Part shown: piece by piece, positions 53,424 to 63,810 of the stretch | Numbering within the stretch: the stretch's first letter is position 1 | How the letters are laid out: the number at the start of each line of letters is the position of its first letter | DNA from: Megascapheus bottae | Lineage: Eukaryota; Chordata; Mammalia; Rodentia; Geomyidae | Direction: 5' to 3' | Assembly: GCA_024803745.1 (NCBI GenBank) | Contig: JANJXV010000025.1 | Coordinates: 17,858,610 to 17,922,609, forward strand | Length of the DNA stretch: 64,000 bases | The notes under the pieces: model-generated | Told to the model about the DNA's origin: nothing | The model's database searches: none | What the model saw: the letters and a program-made list of their open reading frames with translations, nothing else | Made by a program: the position numbers and the translations under genes

Positions 53424-54091
53424 ATCAAAATAGTGGACCTAACTGAGTTGACAAATCGTGTATAGTTTAAGTGCCTGGAATGCAAAATGGCAGGCTAGTG
53501 GCCCAGATGATAAGTGTTATAGGCCTTCATGTTTTTTCATCTTGCCTTGCACAGGGCTATCCTGCTACTGTACCCCACATCCCAGACAGCCCTGATCCCG
53601 CCACACAGCCAGCTTTTAGCATTGTAAAGGTGCCCACTGTTGCCGTCCAGAGTTTTGTGAGAAATTATGGTGAATGGAATGAGGGGGTGGGAGCGAAGGG
53701 GTTATTGGGGAAAACTTTACATAGGGATTCGCCCAAGAGTTTCTGAAAAATGGATAGGACTGGCTAAACAGGAAAAGAGAGGTCTTTTTAGCGGTGGGAA
53801 ATTGACAGAAGAGGGGAAGAGGAATTAGAATTGATTAAATGTAAAACTCAGGGCTTCATTCATTTAACAGATATTTACTGAATCCATGCAAGAAAAGGAA
53901 AAGAATAGGGGCAGGTGCTGATGACTCATGCTTGTAATACTCAGGAGGCTGAGAGCTAAGGACTGTGGTTCAAAGCCAGCCTGCACAGGAAGCTCTTACT
54001 TTCAATTAACCATTAAAAAGCCAGAATTAGAGATATGGCTCAAGTGGTAGAGCACTAGCCTTGAGCACATGTGCGCACACGCACGTGCACG

Positions 54092-54133
<42 letters not shown>

Positions 54134-57100
54134 GCCAGAGGGGTAGCACCTCTAAAAAAAGAATCATGAGCTGGGAGTGTGGCCTAGTGGTAGAGTGCTC
54201 ACCTACCATGTGCAAAGTCCTGGGTTCGATTCCTTGGTACGACATACACAGAAAAAAAGCCAGAAGTGGCTCAAACGGTAGAGTGGTAGCCTTGAGAGAA
54301 AGCCCAAGGACAATGCCTAGGCCCAGAGTTCTAGCCCCGGGACTGGCAAAAAAAATTAATAAAGAAAAAAAATTAAAAATTAATAAAAGAGAATCATACG
54401 TAGGTGAAAGGTAACAATGAAGGGGAGACTGAGGCGTGAGGAGTAAGGTTTCTAGGGAAGGGAAGAGGGCACACATCCAGTTATCACTGAGTACAGTTTT
54501 TTCCAGAAAGAAGTAGGTAGGGAGAAAGTATTGAATATCTCCTCCTGGCATTTCTTGACTCCTGACTTCCTGTGATTCTTGTTTGCAGCCCAGCGATGGA
54601 GTGGTCACTGAACAACAGCAAGACAACAGGAAGCTAAAGGTGGGTGTTGTACAGAATCTGCCCAATAGGAACAAGGCAGGGTCTCAGGGTTCAGCTGCAC
54701 ACCCTGAGCACTGTAGCCCAGATTGTGGTGCAACTTGGTGGTACTCAGGCCTAGGAAACTTTCGGGAGCTGCCAGGGTGAGGCAGGAAGGAAGGATTGCC
54801 TTGTCAAGGCCTCATCCCTTTCTACCCCCAACCCAGTAGGCCTAGGAGGTATGGAGCAGGGAGGGTCACAAGCTTGGTTTACCTGGAGTTTGCTGTGAGA
54901 TCTTTGGCCTTGGAGACATTTGTAGACACACAAGTCCTGGTTTCCAGCTTCAATGTTGCACGGCTAATGATCAAAACAAAACAGAAAATAAAAATTACCA
55001 GAGACTTCGACTTTAGAATGTTCCAGAAGTAAGAGAAAAATAGGTTGAGCAGTGAAGGAATGCAAGTCCGAGACTGTGACTTTACTGTGTCTTTGGCTTG
55101 TGGGATGTGGAAAGTGTTGTGAGGGGTTTTGAAAGGAAAGGCTGGGTGTGGAATCCTAGAAAAATTCTAGGATTTCTCTAGGCCTGTTGTGAAGTACCGG
55201 ACATAGACACTAGAGGGTAGGAGAGGCCAAATGGACAGGGATAGAAGGGTGCAGTGGCCTGAATCAGATGGTAATTGATTCGCAATGAATAACTGTGCAT
55301 CAAATCTAGGTACAGTCCAGGTGTGTGTCCCCGTGACGGCCTCTGAGCATAGGAGAGAAAAATAACACTGAACGGAAAATCCTTAGATCTGAGTGCTAAT
55401 CTGACCCCCTGCTTGACATCAGAGTCAAGCAGAGGCTTTGAGGTTTTTGCTTTTGTTTTTCCTTTTCTATAGCTAGGACTTATAAGCCTTAGGATGACGA
55501 TAAAACACAATCAGTCTATGAACCAGGAAAGGGCTGTTCCCGTATCCAGTGGTCTCCCTGTAAGGGAGTTAGGTTGTGTTTCTAGAAGCATGCACTTCCT
55601 TGCTGGCAAGTCCAAAGTTTAATTAAGGTAGAGCCTCCTGGTTTGAGGTGAAGGCTCCCAGTGCTTCTACCCAGGCTCTCTTTGGGAAGGAGGCAGGTTA
55701 GCAAGGCCCTCGAGTGGGTGTGGCTCCTCTGGCTTGGGCAGGGGCCCACTGAGGCGTGTACGGCTCTCCCCTTGCTCAGCTCCCGTCCATGCTGACCCGA
55801 GGGAGCAGCTCAGCCTCTCTGCACAACAGCATCATCCGCAGCACCATCTTCCACCTCATGATCCACAGCCTGGACCCCCTGGGGGAAGGTAAGCAAGGCC
55901 CCTGCCCACTCCTTCCTCCAGTCGCCAGAGAAGACCCGGCACCTGCGGCAGGGTGGAGATGGGCGGGGGCGGGGCGGGGGGAGGCAGATGGCAGAAGAGT
56001 GAGGGCAGGAGTCGGACACTCTGTTGGGTGTTAGTGGCTCACACCTGTAATCCTAACTGCTCAAGAGGCCAAGATTTGAGGAGGGAAGTTCGAAGCCAGC
56101 CTGGGAAGGAAAGTCTGTGAGACTTTTGTTTAGAACCAGAAGTGGAGCTGTGGCTCAAAGTGGTAGAGTGTTAGCCTTCAGCACAAAAGTTCAGGGACTG
56201 TGCCCAGGCCCTGAGTTCAAGCCCGATGATGAAAATTTTTAAAAAAGAAAAGAAAAAAAAAAAAGGCTGGGCAGGGTGTCTAGGATCTGTTATCCTAGCT
56301 ACTCTGGAGACTGAGATCTGAGGATCAAGGTTCAAAGCCAGCCCAGGCACAAAAGGACCTGAGACTCTTATCTCCAATTAACCTCTAGAAAATGGGAAGT
56401 GGGGCTTGGGTGAAGGGTAGTTTGGTAGCCTTGAGCTGAAGAGCTCAGGGACAGTGCCAAGGCCAAATTCAACCCCCATGACCTACCCCCCCAAAAGGTC
56501 AAAGCCCCTCATAAGAAGGCCAAAGGACGACATCTCACTGTTTTCCTGCTCAGTGTCCCCCTCTGTGACATGAAGGGTATCAGTTATGAATATACCTATG
56601 TTCTCTTTTCTGGCCTGGGCTGGGATTCAGTCTGAGTCCCACTGAAGGTTCCAGCCTGGCCCAGACTGACGAGAGGGTATGTTTTTTTTTTTTTTTTTCT
56701 TCAGTGCTGGGGCTTGAACTCAGGGCCCGAACACTATCCTTGAACTTCTTTTGCTCAAGGCTAACACTCTTACCACTTGAGCCACAACGCCACATCTGGC
56801 TTTTTCTGTTTGTAGTACTGAAGAAGCATACTTCATGCATGCTAGGCAAGTACTCTACCACTAAGCCACATTCCTAGCCCCTGGGGGGTACATCTGAGAA
56901 TGACTCCTCGAAGGCCCTATAGTCCAAAAGCTTTGAATGGCATTGCCTTTTACTTTGAAGTCCTAGGAAACCAGTCAGTCCTACTCCCAGCCAGGAAGCC
57001 CACAAGACACCACAGCAACTGCCATGACCTCTAATGGGAAGGGCAATGGTGAGGGCAGTGTCTGAAGTGCAGTGGGGCTGGCATTGTACTTGACAAATGA

Positions 57101-57674
57101 TGGCAGCTGAGTGGCTCACCACCCACCTTACCGAATCCTGCCTCCCGGGCCCCCAGTCGCCCTTTCTCAGAGAGTTCCCAACATACTTGTCAGGCCCTCT
57201 TGGTGTCTCTTCAATTCTCCTTGACCTCCCCCTTTCTTTGGAGCACTGGTTTAGAACCGAACTCAAGTAGTAGGAGGCCATTTGCCTTTGAGCAAATGCC
57301 AAGGTGTTATTGTGCAATTAATTAGGCAAGAGAGCTGAAGACCAAGCTGAAGCTGATGCAAAAGAGCCTCAGGGAGCACCCGATCCCCAGGGAGCGCTCT
57401 GATGGTCATTTCTGGTTCCGGGACATATTTTAGGGGCTTAAAACATCCTCAGGTACCCAGTATTGATGGCTCATGCCTGTCATCCTTGCTACTCAGGAGG
57501 CTAAGACCCGAGGATCTCGGTTCAAAGCCAGCTTGGGCAGGAAAGTCCATGCGGCGCTTATTTCCAATTAACTACCAGAAAACTGGAAGTGGAGCAGTGG
57601 CTTAAAGTGGCAGAATGCTAGCTTTGAGCAAAAGAAACTCAAGGACAGTGCCCAGGCCCTGAGTTGAAGCTTCA

Positions 57675-57726
<52 letters not shown>

Positions 57727-60700
57727 TCTTAGGCCCAGAGTTTCCTCCTCAGATTCAACATTAGGTATCAGATGTTGGAAATAATTATACTGGTTGTACA
57801 ATGACAAAAGCAGTATCCAAGATGGGTTGATAACATTTTCCTTAGAGATTTCCTAAGGGGAGCTTTAGAAGACATGCTAAAGCTGGGCTGGGCCCAGGGA
57901 AGGAAGGAACCACAAAACCAGTCCCTGATGACAATGACCTTCTCCTGACCAGGACTTCAGGGCTCCCGCCCCAGGCCATTTCTGTGACCACAGCTGTCAG
58001 CTGGCCTACTTGTCTTAACAGGATTATGTGATGCTCAGGCCAGACAGAGGTCAGAGGAGATTGGAACTAAGGAGATGATCCAGCCATTGGTAGTGGTGGT
58101 GGAGAGGGGGATGTGAGGAAATCAGTGTCATGGGAGCCCAAGTGTTGTCACTCCTGGCAAGGCCAGGGTGCCAGGCACACAGTGGGGTGTGGCAGATTAG
58201 GCCACAACCCCAAGGTGAATGCCTGCTGATGTGTTCTGGAATGTAGTCTGCTCAGAGAGCTCAGCCTGGTCCAGGAGGAGCTGGGACCTCACAGGCCTTT
58301 ATTCCCAGGACTCTCTGGGTGTTTGTTTCCATAGATTGCTTCCAGATGTCCATCCAGATGTTTCCATACTTTGCATATGTTCCAACTCTCTCTACCATGT
58401 TGATGGGTAGAAGAGACATTTTCTGTCATCTGGAATCTCTTCTCCCTCCCTGTGCAGGAGCTTTACCTATCCAGGGTACCGCATATCTTTTTAAAAATCA
58501 TTATTATTAATGGTACTATCATTATTTTATTATTATTATTATTATGGGTGCTGGTCCTGGACCCTGAGTTTTCTGTGTTCAAGATTAGTGCTCTACCACC
58601 TGAGCCACAGCTCCATTTCTGGCTTTTTGGTATTTAATTGGAGATCAGAGTCTTACTGACTTTTTGTGGGTAGGTTGGCTTTGAACCTTGATTGTAGCTC
58701 TTAGCTTCCTGAGTAGCATAGGATTACAGGCATAAGCACCCAGAGAATCCCATATCTCTCAGTGATCTCACTCAGATGATTGAGAAAGCAGGGTACCTGT
58801 TTCAGGGATACCCCAAAGCTCATCTGCTTTCCCTGGTGGCACAGGATTCGAGAGGCTAGGGTGTATAATCAGGGATATGAGACAAAGAAAGATTTGTTCT
58901 TTCTTTCCCCTTCTCTCCAGCCAACAGCGAGCAGATGTTCAGGGACGCTTGCTTTCAACATCAGTCACACAGGGCTCAATGGAAGACTGGGGTGCTTGAC
59001 CAATGCCCAGGGGGTCCTGGGGTTGTTCAGATGAAGGCGACGCTGGCATGCCAAGCTTCCTGACACCTCCAGAAGGATGTGCTTTGGCATCAGGGACCAC
59101 CTTGGGGGACCACAGGTTCCCACAGGAGGTGCCTCTCCATTACAAGAGATGCGGATGCAGCTGAGTGTGGGAGATAGGTGTAGAGAGGGAAATTCCAGAC
59201 ATGTTTTATTTCCTGAATCTCATCCTGGATCCACACAGAGGCTTTGATCTTCCCACCTTTCCGGACTACACATCCTCAGGTTCCTCAAAGTCTGTGGTAT
59301 GAAGAGGTGATCAGGTCCCCTGTAATTCACACCATCTGCAGAGCTGTTTCCTGGGCAGGACTGCTGTTCCTCACTACTTGTTGTCAAGTCACCATCATTG
59401 CCATGTGATGTGACGTAGGTCATATGACAACACTGCTGTTGCTACGGTGATTTCTAGGTTCCCAGGCACTGTTTACAACAGAGCCATGTGCAAATTTATA
59501 TACTTTATTGACAGCTCTGGAATGTTTTGCTTATTTATTTATTTATTTGCTCAAGGGTGGTGCTCTACCATTTTTGGTTGTTAGCTGTTTAATAGGAGAT
59601 CAGAATCAGATGGGTCCCGGCTGGTTTCAAACCATGATCCTCATAACTCAAGCTCCTGAGTGGCTAGGATTACAGGCATGAGCCACTGGCATGTAGCTCT
59701 GGAAGATTTTATAAATGAATAGTGTCACTGAGCTGAATCCACAACTGTGCTATAAAGCAGTAGCATGCTAAGTGACAGTACTGATGGGGTTCTGTAGTAA
59801 TTAAGCACTTCCACTTTGTCTTATGGACCCTAGGGATATTCTGACTGTGTTACATGGTCGGTTTGTAGAAAGCTTAGAGAGGCAACCTGGTCTTCTCAAA
59901 TGACCTGGTACCTACAGGGCAGAGCTAGTCTGATATCCTGAGGTGACATCTGGTTTTCCATCGGTAACTTTGCTTTTTCCCTGCCTGCTGCTCAGCTCCT
60001 TTCTCCCTCTCCTGCCTAAAAATCATATTCATATAGCCTGGCACAGTCACAGCAGAAGACAGGTGCCTTCTGGGTTTCCCTTGCCTAGGATCAGAGCAGC
60101 TGTTCGGTTCATGGTGCTCTGAGGGTCTCCAGCAAAGCACTCCAGTGCACTGGGATGTGGAGAGAGGCCCTGGCTGGACTCTCGGTGTCTGGAATCAGAA
60201 GGGCTAGGACCAAGAGCTTTGCTGTGCCACTCTCCTGGGAGGGAGGGCTCAGGAATGCTACCACCAGACCCAGTGAAGCAGCATGTACAGAATGACACGG
60301 CCCTGACTTCTAGTCCATACACAAACAGTGAGCTGCAGCCATCCCTGCAGATCATCCAGTCCTAGAGTGGCCATAATCGATCTCTTTATCATCATTTCTC
60401 CATTCCCTGTCCATTGCAGACATTACCAATCAATCCTAGTAGTGTTTGTTTGTTTTTACTAAGCTTGTATCAGAATCTTGAATCTAAGATTCAAACAGCC
60501 ATCATGTGAGCTCATGAAGGAACAAATCCTATTTGTTGTTCCTGAATTCAACCAAGTCATTTTACCAGAGAGGAAAGAGGCTTTGGGAAGAAAAGTGACT
60601 TGCCCAGCTCATAGTGACAGGGTAGGGGCCATGAAGATGCCTATTAAGATCAGAAACTAGAAGTTACCCATGGGCCAACCTTTCCCTCCACTTCCCCTGG

Positions 60701-62096
60701 TTGTCACTGAAAGGGCATGGCAGGGAGAATACAGTCATCCCAGATGAGATGTATTTCCTTTCTCCTTCACAGCCCAAGCCTCTAAGGACAAGCAGGAGAG
60801 CTTGAATCAGGAGGCCAGAGCCCAGCCCCAGGCCAAGGCAGAATGCAAACCAGAAGGTGAGAGAATGGCCACACAAGTGGGTTCTCTTCTGCCAACTCCC
60901 ATCTGCAGCCAGCACAGGCCCGAGACTGAGCACACCTTTTGGCCAATCTGAACCAGTCAGATAGAGTGATGAGTTAAGGTTGCTCTGTATACGGTTTCAT
61001 TTTAGCCTCTTGCTTCTAGGATGCTTTTTTTCTTTCTTAAATTTATTTTCTCTTTATATTTATTTATTTAATTTTTGGTGTTGGTTCTAGGCTTTGGACT
61101 AAGGGTCTGGGTGCTATCCCTCAGCCTTTTGTACTTGAGGCTACCACTTGAGCCACAGCTCCATTTCTGGCAGCTGGGTAGTTAATAGAAGAGAAGAGTG
61201 CCACAGACTTTCCTGCACAGGATGGCTTTGAACCACAATCCTCAGCTCTCAGCTTCCTGAGTAGCTAGAATTATAGGTAAAAGCCACCAGTGCTCATCCT
61301 AGGATGTTGTTTTGGACATGGCTGCCACCTGTGAGCTGCCTCTATCATTTCCTCTGCCTCCTCCTTAGATGGGGCAGACAAGGAGAGGCCAGCAGGTTGT
61401 TTATCTCTCACTTGTTTTTGTTTGCTACACTGCCTCCCAAATGAGACTCCATTAGACTTGTCTTCTGCACAAGGACAGTGTGGCCGGGTAAAGGCCATTC
61501 GATGTATGGTGACACACAAGTCCAGTAGCTAGGAGTAGGGGATAGGGACAGCTATTTCCTTATGGGCTCTGCACACCAGACCTGCCTGATCCACTCAGCA
61601 AACCCCAGAGGGAGGGAGAATACTAGTAATTGCTCTTGTCTCATAAACAAGGAAACAGATTTAAAGAGATCAGGTAACTTACCCAAACCCCTGCTCAGGA
61701 TCCTTTCCAAAGAACCAGACCCTGACTGCTTGGGAGATGAGTCTGATCTCTGCTCTAGTTCACAAATCGCTCACAGCATCCTTGGTTATCATGCCCAGGA
61801 AATGCCTGTGGATATGGGGGAGCAAAGGTGGCCACTTCCTGGATATCCTATCAGGGAAAAGGACAAGAACAAGTTTCACAAGAGGGTAGGAAAACAGGCC
61901 TTCAGCAACTCAGCAGCCCTGTAGCCTTTCACACTTGCATCTCTGCCAGTTGCTCTTAGAGCCTGCTCTACTCTTCTGACCTAACTCATGTTTGTCCTTT
62001 AAAGAGGAGGAGCCAGCCGAGCTCCCTGCTGTCACCGTCACTCCAGCCCCTGTTCCAGACGTCAAGGGAGATCAGGAGGAAGATCTTAACAGTCAG
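48709..62096 (+). CDS. SLC24A1: SLC24A1 (NCKX1), rod Na/Ca-K exchanger, partial: 5' coding exons
   Basis: NCKX1 sits in the rod outer-segment plasma membrane and extrudes Ca with K in exchange for Na. Human loss causes stationary night blindness. Coding exons here: 48709-50568, 53555-53629 (likely cassette), 54589-54639, 55780-55888, 60773-60856 and 62005-62096, all GT-AG and in frame. In order: an N-terminal hydrophobic segment ([15 protein letters not shown]), a long Ser/Thr/Pro-rich extracellular region to about residue 430, the first membrane cluster from about residue 443, the alpha-1 repeat with [10 protein letters not shown] (about 486-530), then the start of the cytosolic loop. The acidic loop and alpha-2 half are past the window edge. 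ATG at 48709 is first in frame (G at -3); ATG at 48712 aligns with the human start and has A at -3 and G at +4. Confidence 0.97.
50634..50870 (+). mobile_element. SINE family B
   Basis: Full-length, starts about 65 bp after the SLC24A1 first coding exon. Confidence 0.92.
50904..51125 (+). mobile_element. SINE family A
   Basis: Full-length with C-interrupted A-rich tail. Confidence 0.93.
51225..51290 (-). mobile_element. MIR-like fragment
   Basis: ataaaatggttttattatg and gaggaaactaaggcctc. Confidence 0.45.
51292..51358 (+). mobile_element. ID-like fragment
   Basis: gagacatggctcaaatggtagagcacctg then gagttcaaatac. Confidence 0.55.
51564..51600. repeat. (TG)n microsatellite
   Basis: About 18 units with one CTG interruption. 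Confidence 0.9.
51601..52100. other. SLC24A1 intron, unique sequence
   Basis: Nothing recognised. Confidence 0.4.
52104..52240 (+). mobile_element. MIR SINE fragment
   Basis: cagagcacagaatccagagc, tgtaatttactgtgtgatagc and cagatcctttcct follow the MIR core. Confidence 0.6.
52283..52320 (+). mobile_element. SINE right-arm tail
   Basis: gctctgagttcaagccccagaacc plus poly-A. Confidence 0.65.
52325..52412 (-). mobile_element. SINE family B left-arm fragment
   Basis: atctcatggacttttctgc to gctaggatgacaagtgtg. It faces the plus-strand tail at 52283. Confidence 0.75.
52443..52482. repeat. (TA)n microsatellite
   Basis: About 19 TA units, preceded by a short CA run. Confidence 0.92.
52560..52692 (-). 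mobile_element. SINE right-arm fragment
   Basis: gtactgggccttgaactcagggc to cacatgagcacagctc. Confidence 0.75.
52699..52923 (-). mobile_element. SINE family B
   Basis: Full-length. Confidence 0.92.
52924..53280. other. SLC24A1 intron, unique sequence
   Basis: Nothing recognised. Confidence 0.4.
53281..53360 (+). mobile_element. L2/MIR-like fragment
   Basis: ttgagtgcctactgtgggtatacaaggcac resembles the L2 3' end. Confidence 0.4.
53380..53419. repeat. (CA)n microsatellite
   Basis: About 20 CA units, 135 bp before the candidate cassette exon. Confidence 0.95.
53555..53629 (+). CDS. SLC24A1: SLC24A1 candidate cassette exon (25 codons)
   Basis: Pyrimidine-rich acceptor ttttttcatcttgccttgcacag and donor AAG|gtgccc frame a 75-nt open phase-0 segment encoding [20 protein letters not shown] and FSIVK. 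Both neighbours are phase 0, so it can be included or skipped. It is absent from the human isoform I know best, but variable splicing of this loop is known in NCKX proteins. Confidence 0.65.
53904..54067 (+). mobile_element. SINE family B, 3'-truncated by a CA run
   Basis: Left arm and the first part of the right arm, ending cttgagcac where the CA run begins. Confidence 0.88.
54068..54132. repeat. (CA)n microsatellite with CG interruptions
   Basis: Imperfect CACG units then about 15 perfect CA units, arising at the SINE end. Confidence 0.95.
54169..54365 (+). mobile_element. SINE family A
   Basis: Flanked by agaatcat on both sides (near 54161 and 54390); right arm with a short deletion. Confidence 0.93.
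54589..54639 (+). CDS. SLC24A1: SLC24A1 coding exon (17 codons, cytosolic loop)
   Basis: Acceptor cttgtttgcag, donor gtgggt. It encodes [17 protein letters not shown], matching the human PGDGAIAVDELQDNKKLK region with one codon fewer. Phase 0 on both sides, so it too could be alternatively spliced. Confidence 0.9.
55034..55779. other. SLC24A1 intron, unique sequence
   Basis: No SINE in about 750 bp. A weak CTCF-like string (cactagagggtaggag) lies near 55208. Confidence 0.4.
55780..55888 (+). CDS. SLC24A1: SLC24A1 coding exon (36 codons, cytosolic loop)
   Basis: Acceptor cttgctcag, donor gtaagc. It encodes [20 protein letters not shown] then [16 protein letters not shown] plus the first base of the next codon. 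Well conserved with human. Confidence 0.95.
56022..56262 (+). mobile_element. SINE family B
   Basis: Full-length with poly-A. Confidence 0.92.
56265..56495 (+). mobile_element. SINE family B
   Basis: Inserted right at the poly-A end of the previous copy; variant right arm gtgaagggtagtttggtagcc. Confidence 0.92.
56682..56881 (-). mobile_element. SINE family A
   Basis: Full-length older copy with long T-run. Confidence 0.93.
56882..57452. other. SLC24A1 intron, unique sequence
   Basis: An open minus-strand frame here has no splice or homology support. Nothing recognised. Confidence 0.4.
57453..57676 (+). mobile_element. SINE family B
   Basis: Full-length; its end merges with a CA run. Confidence 0.92.
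57677..57725. repeat. (CA)n microsatellite
   Basis: About 24 perfect CA units at a SINE 3' end. Confidence 0.95.
57726..58497. other. SLC24A1 intron, unique sequence
   Basis: Nothing recognised. Confidence 0.4.
58498..58544. repeat. (ATT)n run
   Basis: Imperfect ATT units leading into a minus-strand SINE, probably derived from its tail. Confidence 0.8.
58545..58742 (-). mobile_element. SINE family B with right-arm deletion
   Basis: gtgctggtcctggaccctgag to ggattacaggcataagcaccc. Confidence 0.88.
58743..59530. other. SLC24A1 intron, unique sequence
   Basis: Nothing recognised. Confidence 0.4.
59531..59696 (-). mobile_element. SINE family B, truncated, with (ATTT)n tail
   Basis: tttatttatttatttatttg then gctcaagggtggtgctctacc and the left arm. 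Confidence 0.85.
59697..60772. other. SLC24A1 intron, mostly unique sequence
   Basis: Holds a MIR-like piece near 60555-60640 (gaggaaagaggctttgg...gtgacttgcccagctcatag). Otherwise nothing. Confidence 0.45.
60773..60856 (+). CDS. SLC24A1: SLC24A1 coding exon (cytosolic loop)
   Basis: Acceptor ctccttcacag, donor gtgaga. It encodes [20 protein letters not shown] and AKAECKPE, matching human [20 protein letters not shown]. Confidence 0.94.
61073..61298 (-). mobile_element. SINE family B
   Basis: Diverged full-length copy. Confidence 0.88.
61299..62004. other. SLC24A1 intron, mostly unique sequence
   Basis: A MIR-like trace near 61640-61690 (acaaggaaacagatttaaagag). No exon. Confidence 0.4.
62005..62096 (+). 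CDS. SLC24A1: SLC24A1 coding exon (cytosolic loop), last in window
   Basis: Acceptor tcctttaaag, donor gtaggc. It encodes [20 protein letters not shown] and [11 protein letters not shown] in phase 0. The human protein continues with the Glu-rich repeats, which I do not find before the window end. Confidence 0.94.
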
Positions 62097-62202
62097 GTAG
62101 GCTCCCAGCTAGCTCTGCACAAGCTGGAGGGACTTAGAAGACCCAGGAAAGGACTTTCTGGCCCCAGAATTACTTCCTCTCTTAAAGGCCAAAAGGAGGA
62201 AG

Positions 62203-62295
62203 TGGGCACCGTGGCTCAAGTGATACAGCACTAGCCTTGAACTCAGGAACAGAGCCTAGGCCCAGAGTTCAAGCTCCATTAAAAAAAAAAAAAAT
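62203..62295 (+). mobile_element. SINE right-arm fragment
   Basis: gggcaccgtggctcaagtgatac to gagttcaagctcc with poly-A. Confidence 0.8.
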
Positions 62296-62300
62296 CCCAT

Positions 62301-62515
62301 TTGGGGCTGGGAGTTTGGTCTAGAGGTAGAGTGCTTGCCTAGCATGCAGGAAGACTTACACTGGATTCCTCATTACTATACACAAAGGCTGGAAGTAGTA
62401 CTGTGGCTCAAGTGGTAGAGCATTAGCGTTGAGAAATCCCAAGGACAGTGCTCAGGCCCTGAGTTCAAGGCCCCGGATTGGAAAAAAAAATAAATAAAAA
62501 AGTAAGTAAATAATA
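62301..62515 (+). mobile_element. SINE family A
   Basis: Full-length with an A/T-rich tail. Confidence 0.93.
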
Positions 62516-62829
62516 AAATAATAATATAATCCTGAAAGGCCTTTCTCTGGAATCACCTGAACCAATGCCAACCTCCTGGAACCAGGATATTTACCTTACC
62601 TCTCAGTGTGACAAATGACATGGAAACACCTTGTGAACATGTCAGAGTTGTTGGTACTGAAACTAGAGGATGGTGGGACAAAGTGAGGCCTGCTTGAAGT
62701 ATGGTGAGATGGCTATTGAGCAAAGGCCTTTGAACCTTCTAGGCTCTTGATTTGCAGCTGCACTGGCCAGGAGCCTGCCTCACCCACGGGGTCTTCTGAT
62801 CTCAAGATGGCACTAGCTTTACAGCCTCT

Positions 62830-63010
62830 TCTCCCATTGTGCTCCAGTCAGATCAAACTCTGTATCTCCCAAGCTCTTTTCCCTTCAGGCCTTGCTACAA
62901 CACCTTCATCTCCATCTTTAGATACTTAGCACCCTCTCCAGGCCTGGTGTAAATGCCTCCTTTGTCTCAAAGCTTCCCTGATGTGCCAAATTGCCACAGA
63001 AAATAAACAT
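62830..63010 (+). mobile_element. L2-like fragment
   Basis: gtgtaaatgcctcctttgtc and agcttccctgatgtgcc resemble the ancient L2 3' region; AATAAA follows. Confidence 0.45.
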
Positions 63011-63810
63011 TCCATTTGCAAGTTTCAACCCCAGTCTTTGATTTGTTTTCCCAGTCAATGCCCAGAAGCTTTTAAACATCTCCCTCCTACAGTCAGGCAG
63101 CGTTAGGGGTCTTCAGGATACCCTGAATATCCTGCATAGGTCCATTACGGCCAGCCCAAGAAAAGATGGGGTAAGAACAGAGAGGTATCTGGAATCCTAG
63201 TGTGGGACTGGACCATTGCTTAGCCAGATAGTTGTGATTTCAATGGACTCTTATCCCCTCTAGGTGGGGGCAGCGGTGGGGGTGCAAAGAAGCAGGAATA
63301 ATTTCAGAACCAAATCTTTCTTACTCACCACACCCAGTTCAAAGCACAGGCTCATCAAAGGTCTGCAAAAGCTAAACAAAACCAGCCACCCCCTTCCTCA
63401 TTTATGAATGAAATCAGAATATCTGGGGTAGGTCCTTGAGTCATTGGTCATTGACCTTGGGTAAGTCAATGGTTTTAAAAGCATCTAGGTTGTTTTTAAT
63501 ATACAGCAGGGTTGAGAATCACATGTTTTGGGGGTTGCCAGTTACCATGACATTTGTTACAGAGGACATGTTTTCTCCATAGCACACAGGCCAGGTCACT
63601 CACCGCACAACGGACAGTGGGACTAGCGTATTATAGGTTAGCTGAGAGCTAATCTGAAGACACTCAGAATCAATAGTGTGGAGGAGACAGCTCTGAGGTT
63701 CCCAACACTGGTCTGCGTATGAATGTACTGGGAACACTTGTGAGCATCTCAGTACTGCTGACTGAGTCTCAATCCCAGAGATCCTAATGGTACATGTAAA
63801 GGCAGGGAAT
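63011..63810. other. SLC24A1 intron, unique sequence
   Basis: No exon of the acidic loop was found here. Nothing else recognised. Confidence 0.45.

Noticed and set aside
54027..54674. A 215-codon minus-strand open frame
   Set aside because: It runs through two SINEs and a CA repeat and has no relation to a known protein.
55204..55222. Second CTCF-like string in SLC24A1 intron
   Set aside because: The match (cactagagggtagg) lacks several core bases and is weak.
63088..63175. Acceptor-like cctcctacag as the next SLC24A1 exon
   Set aside because: The sequence after it does not encode the expected Glu-rich loop and has early stops in frame.
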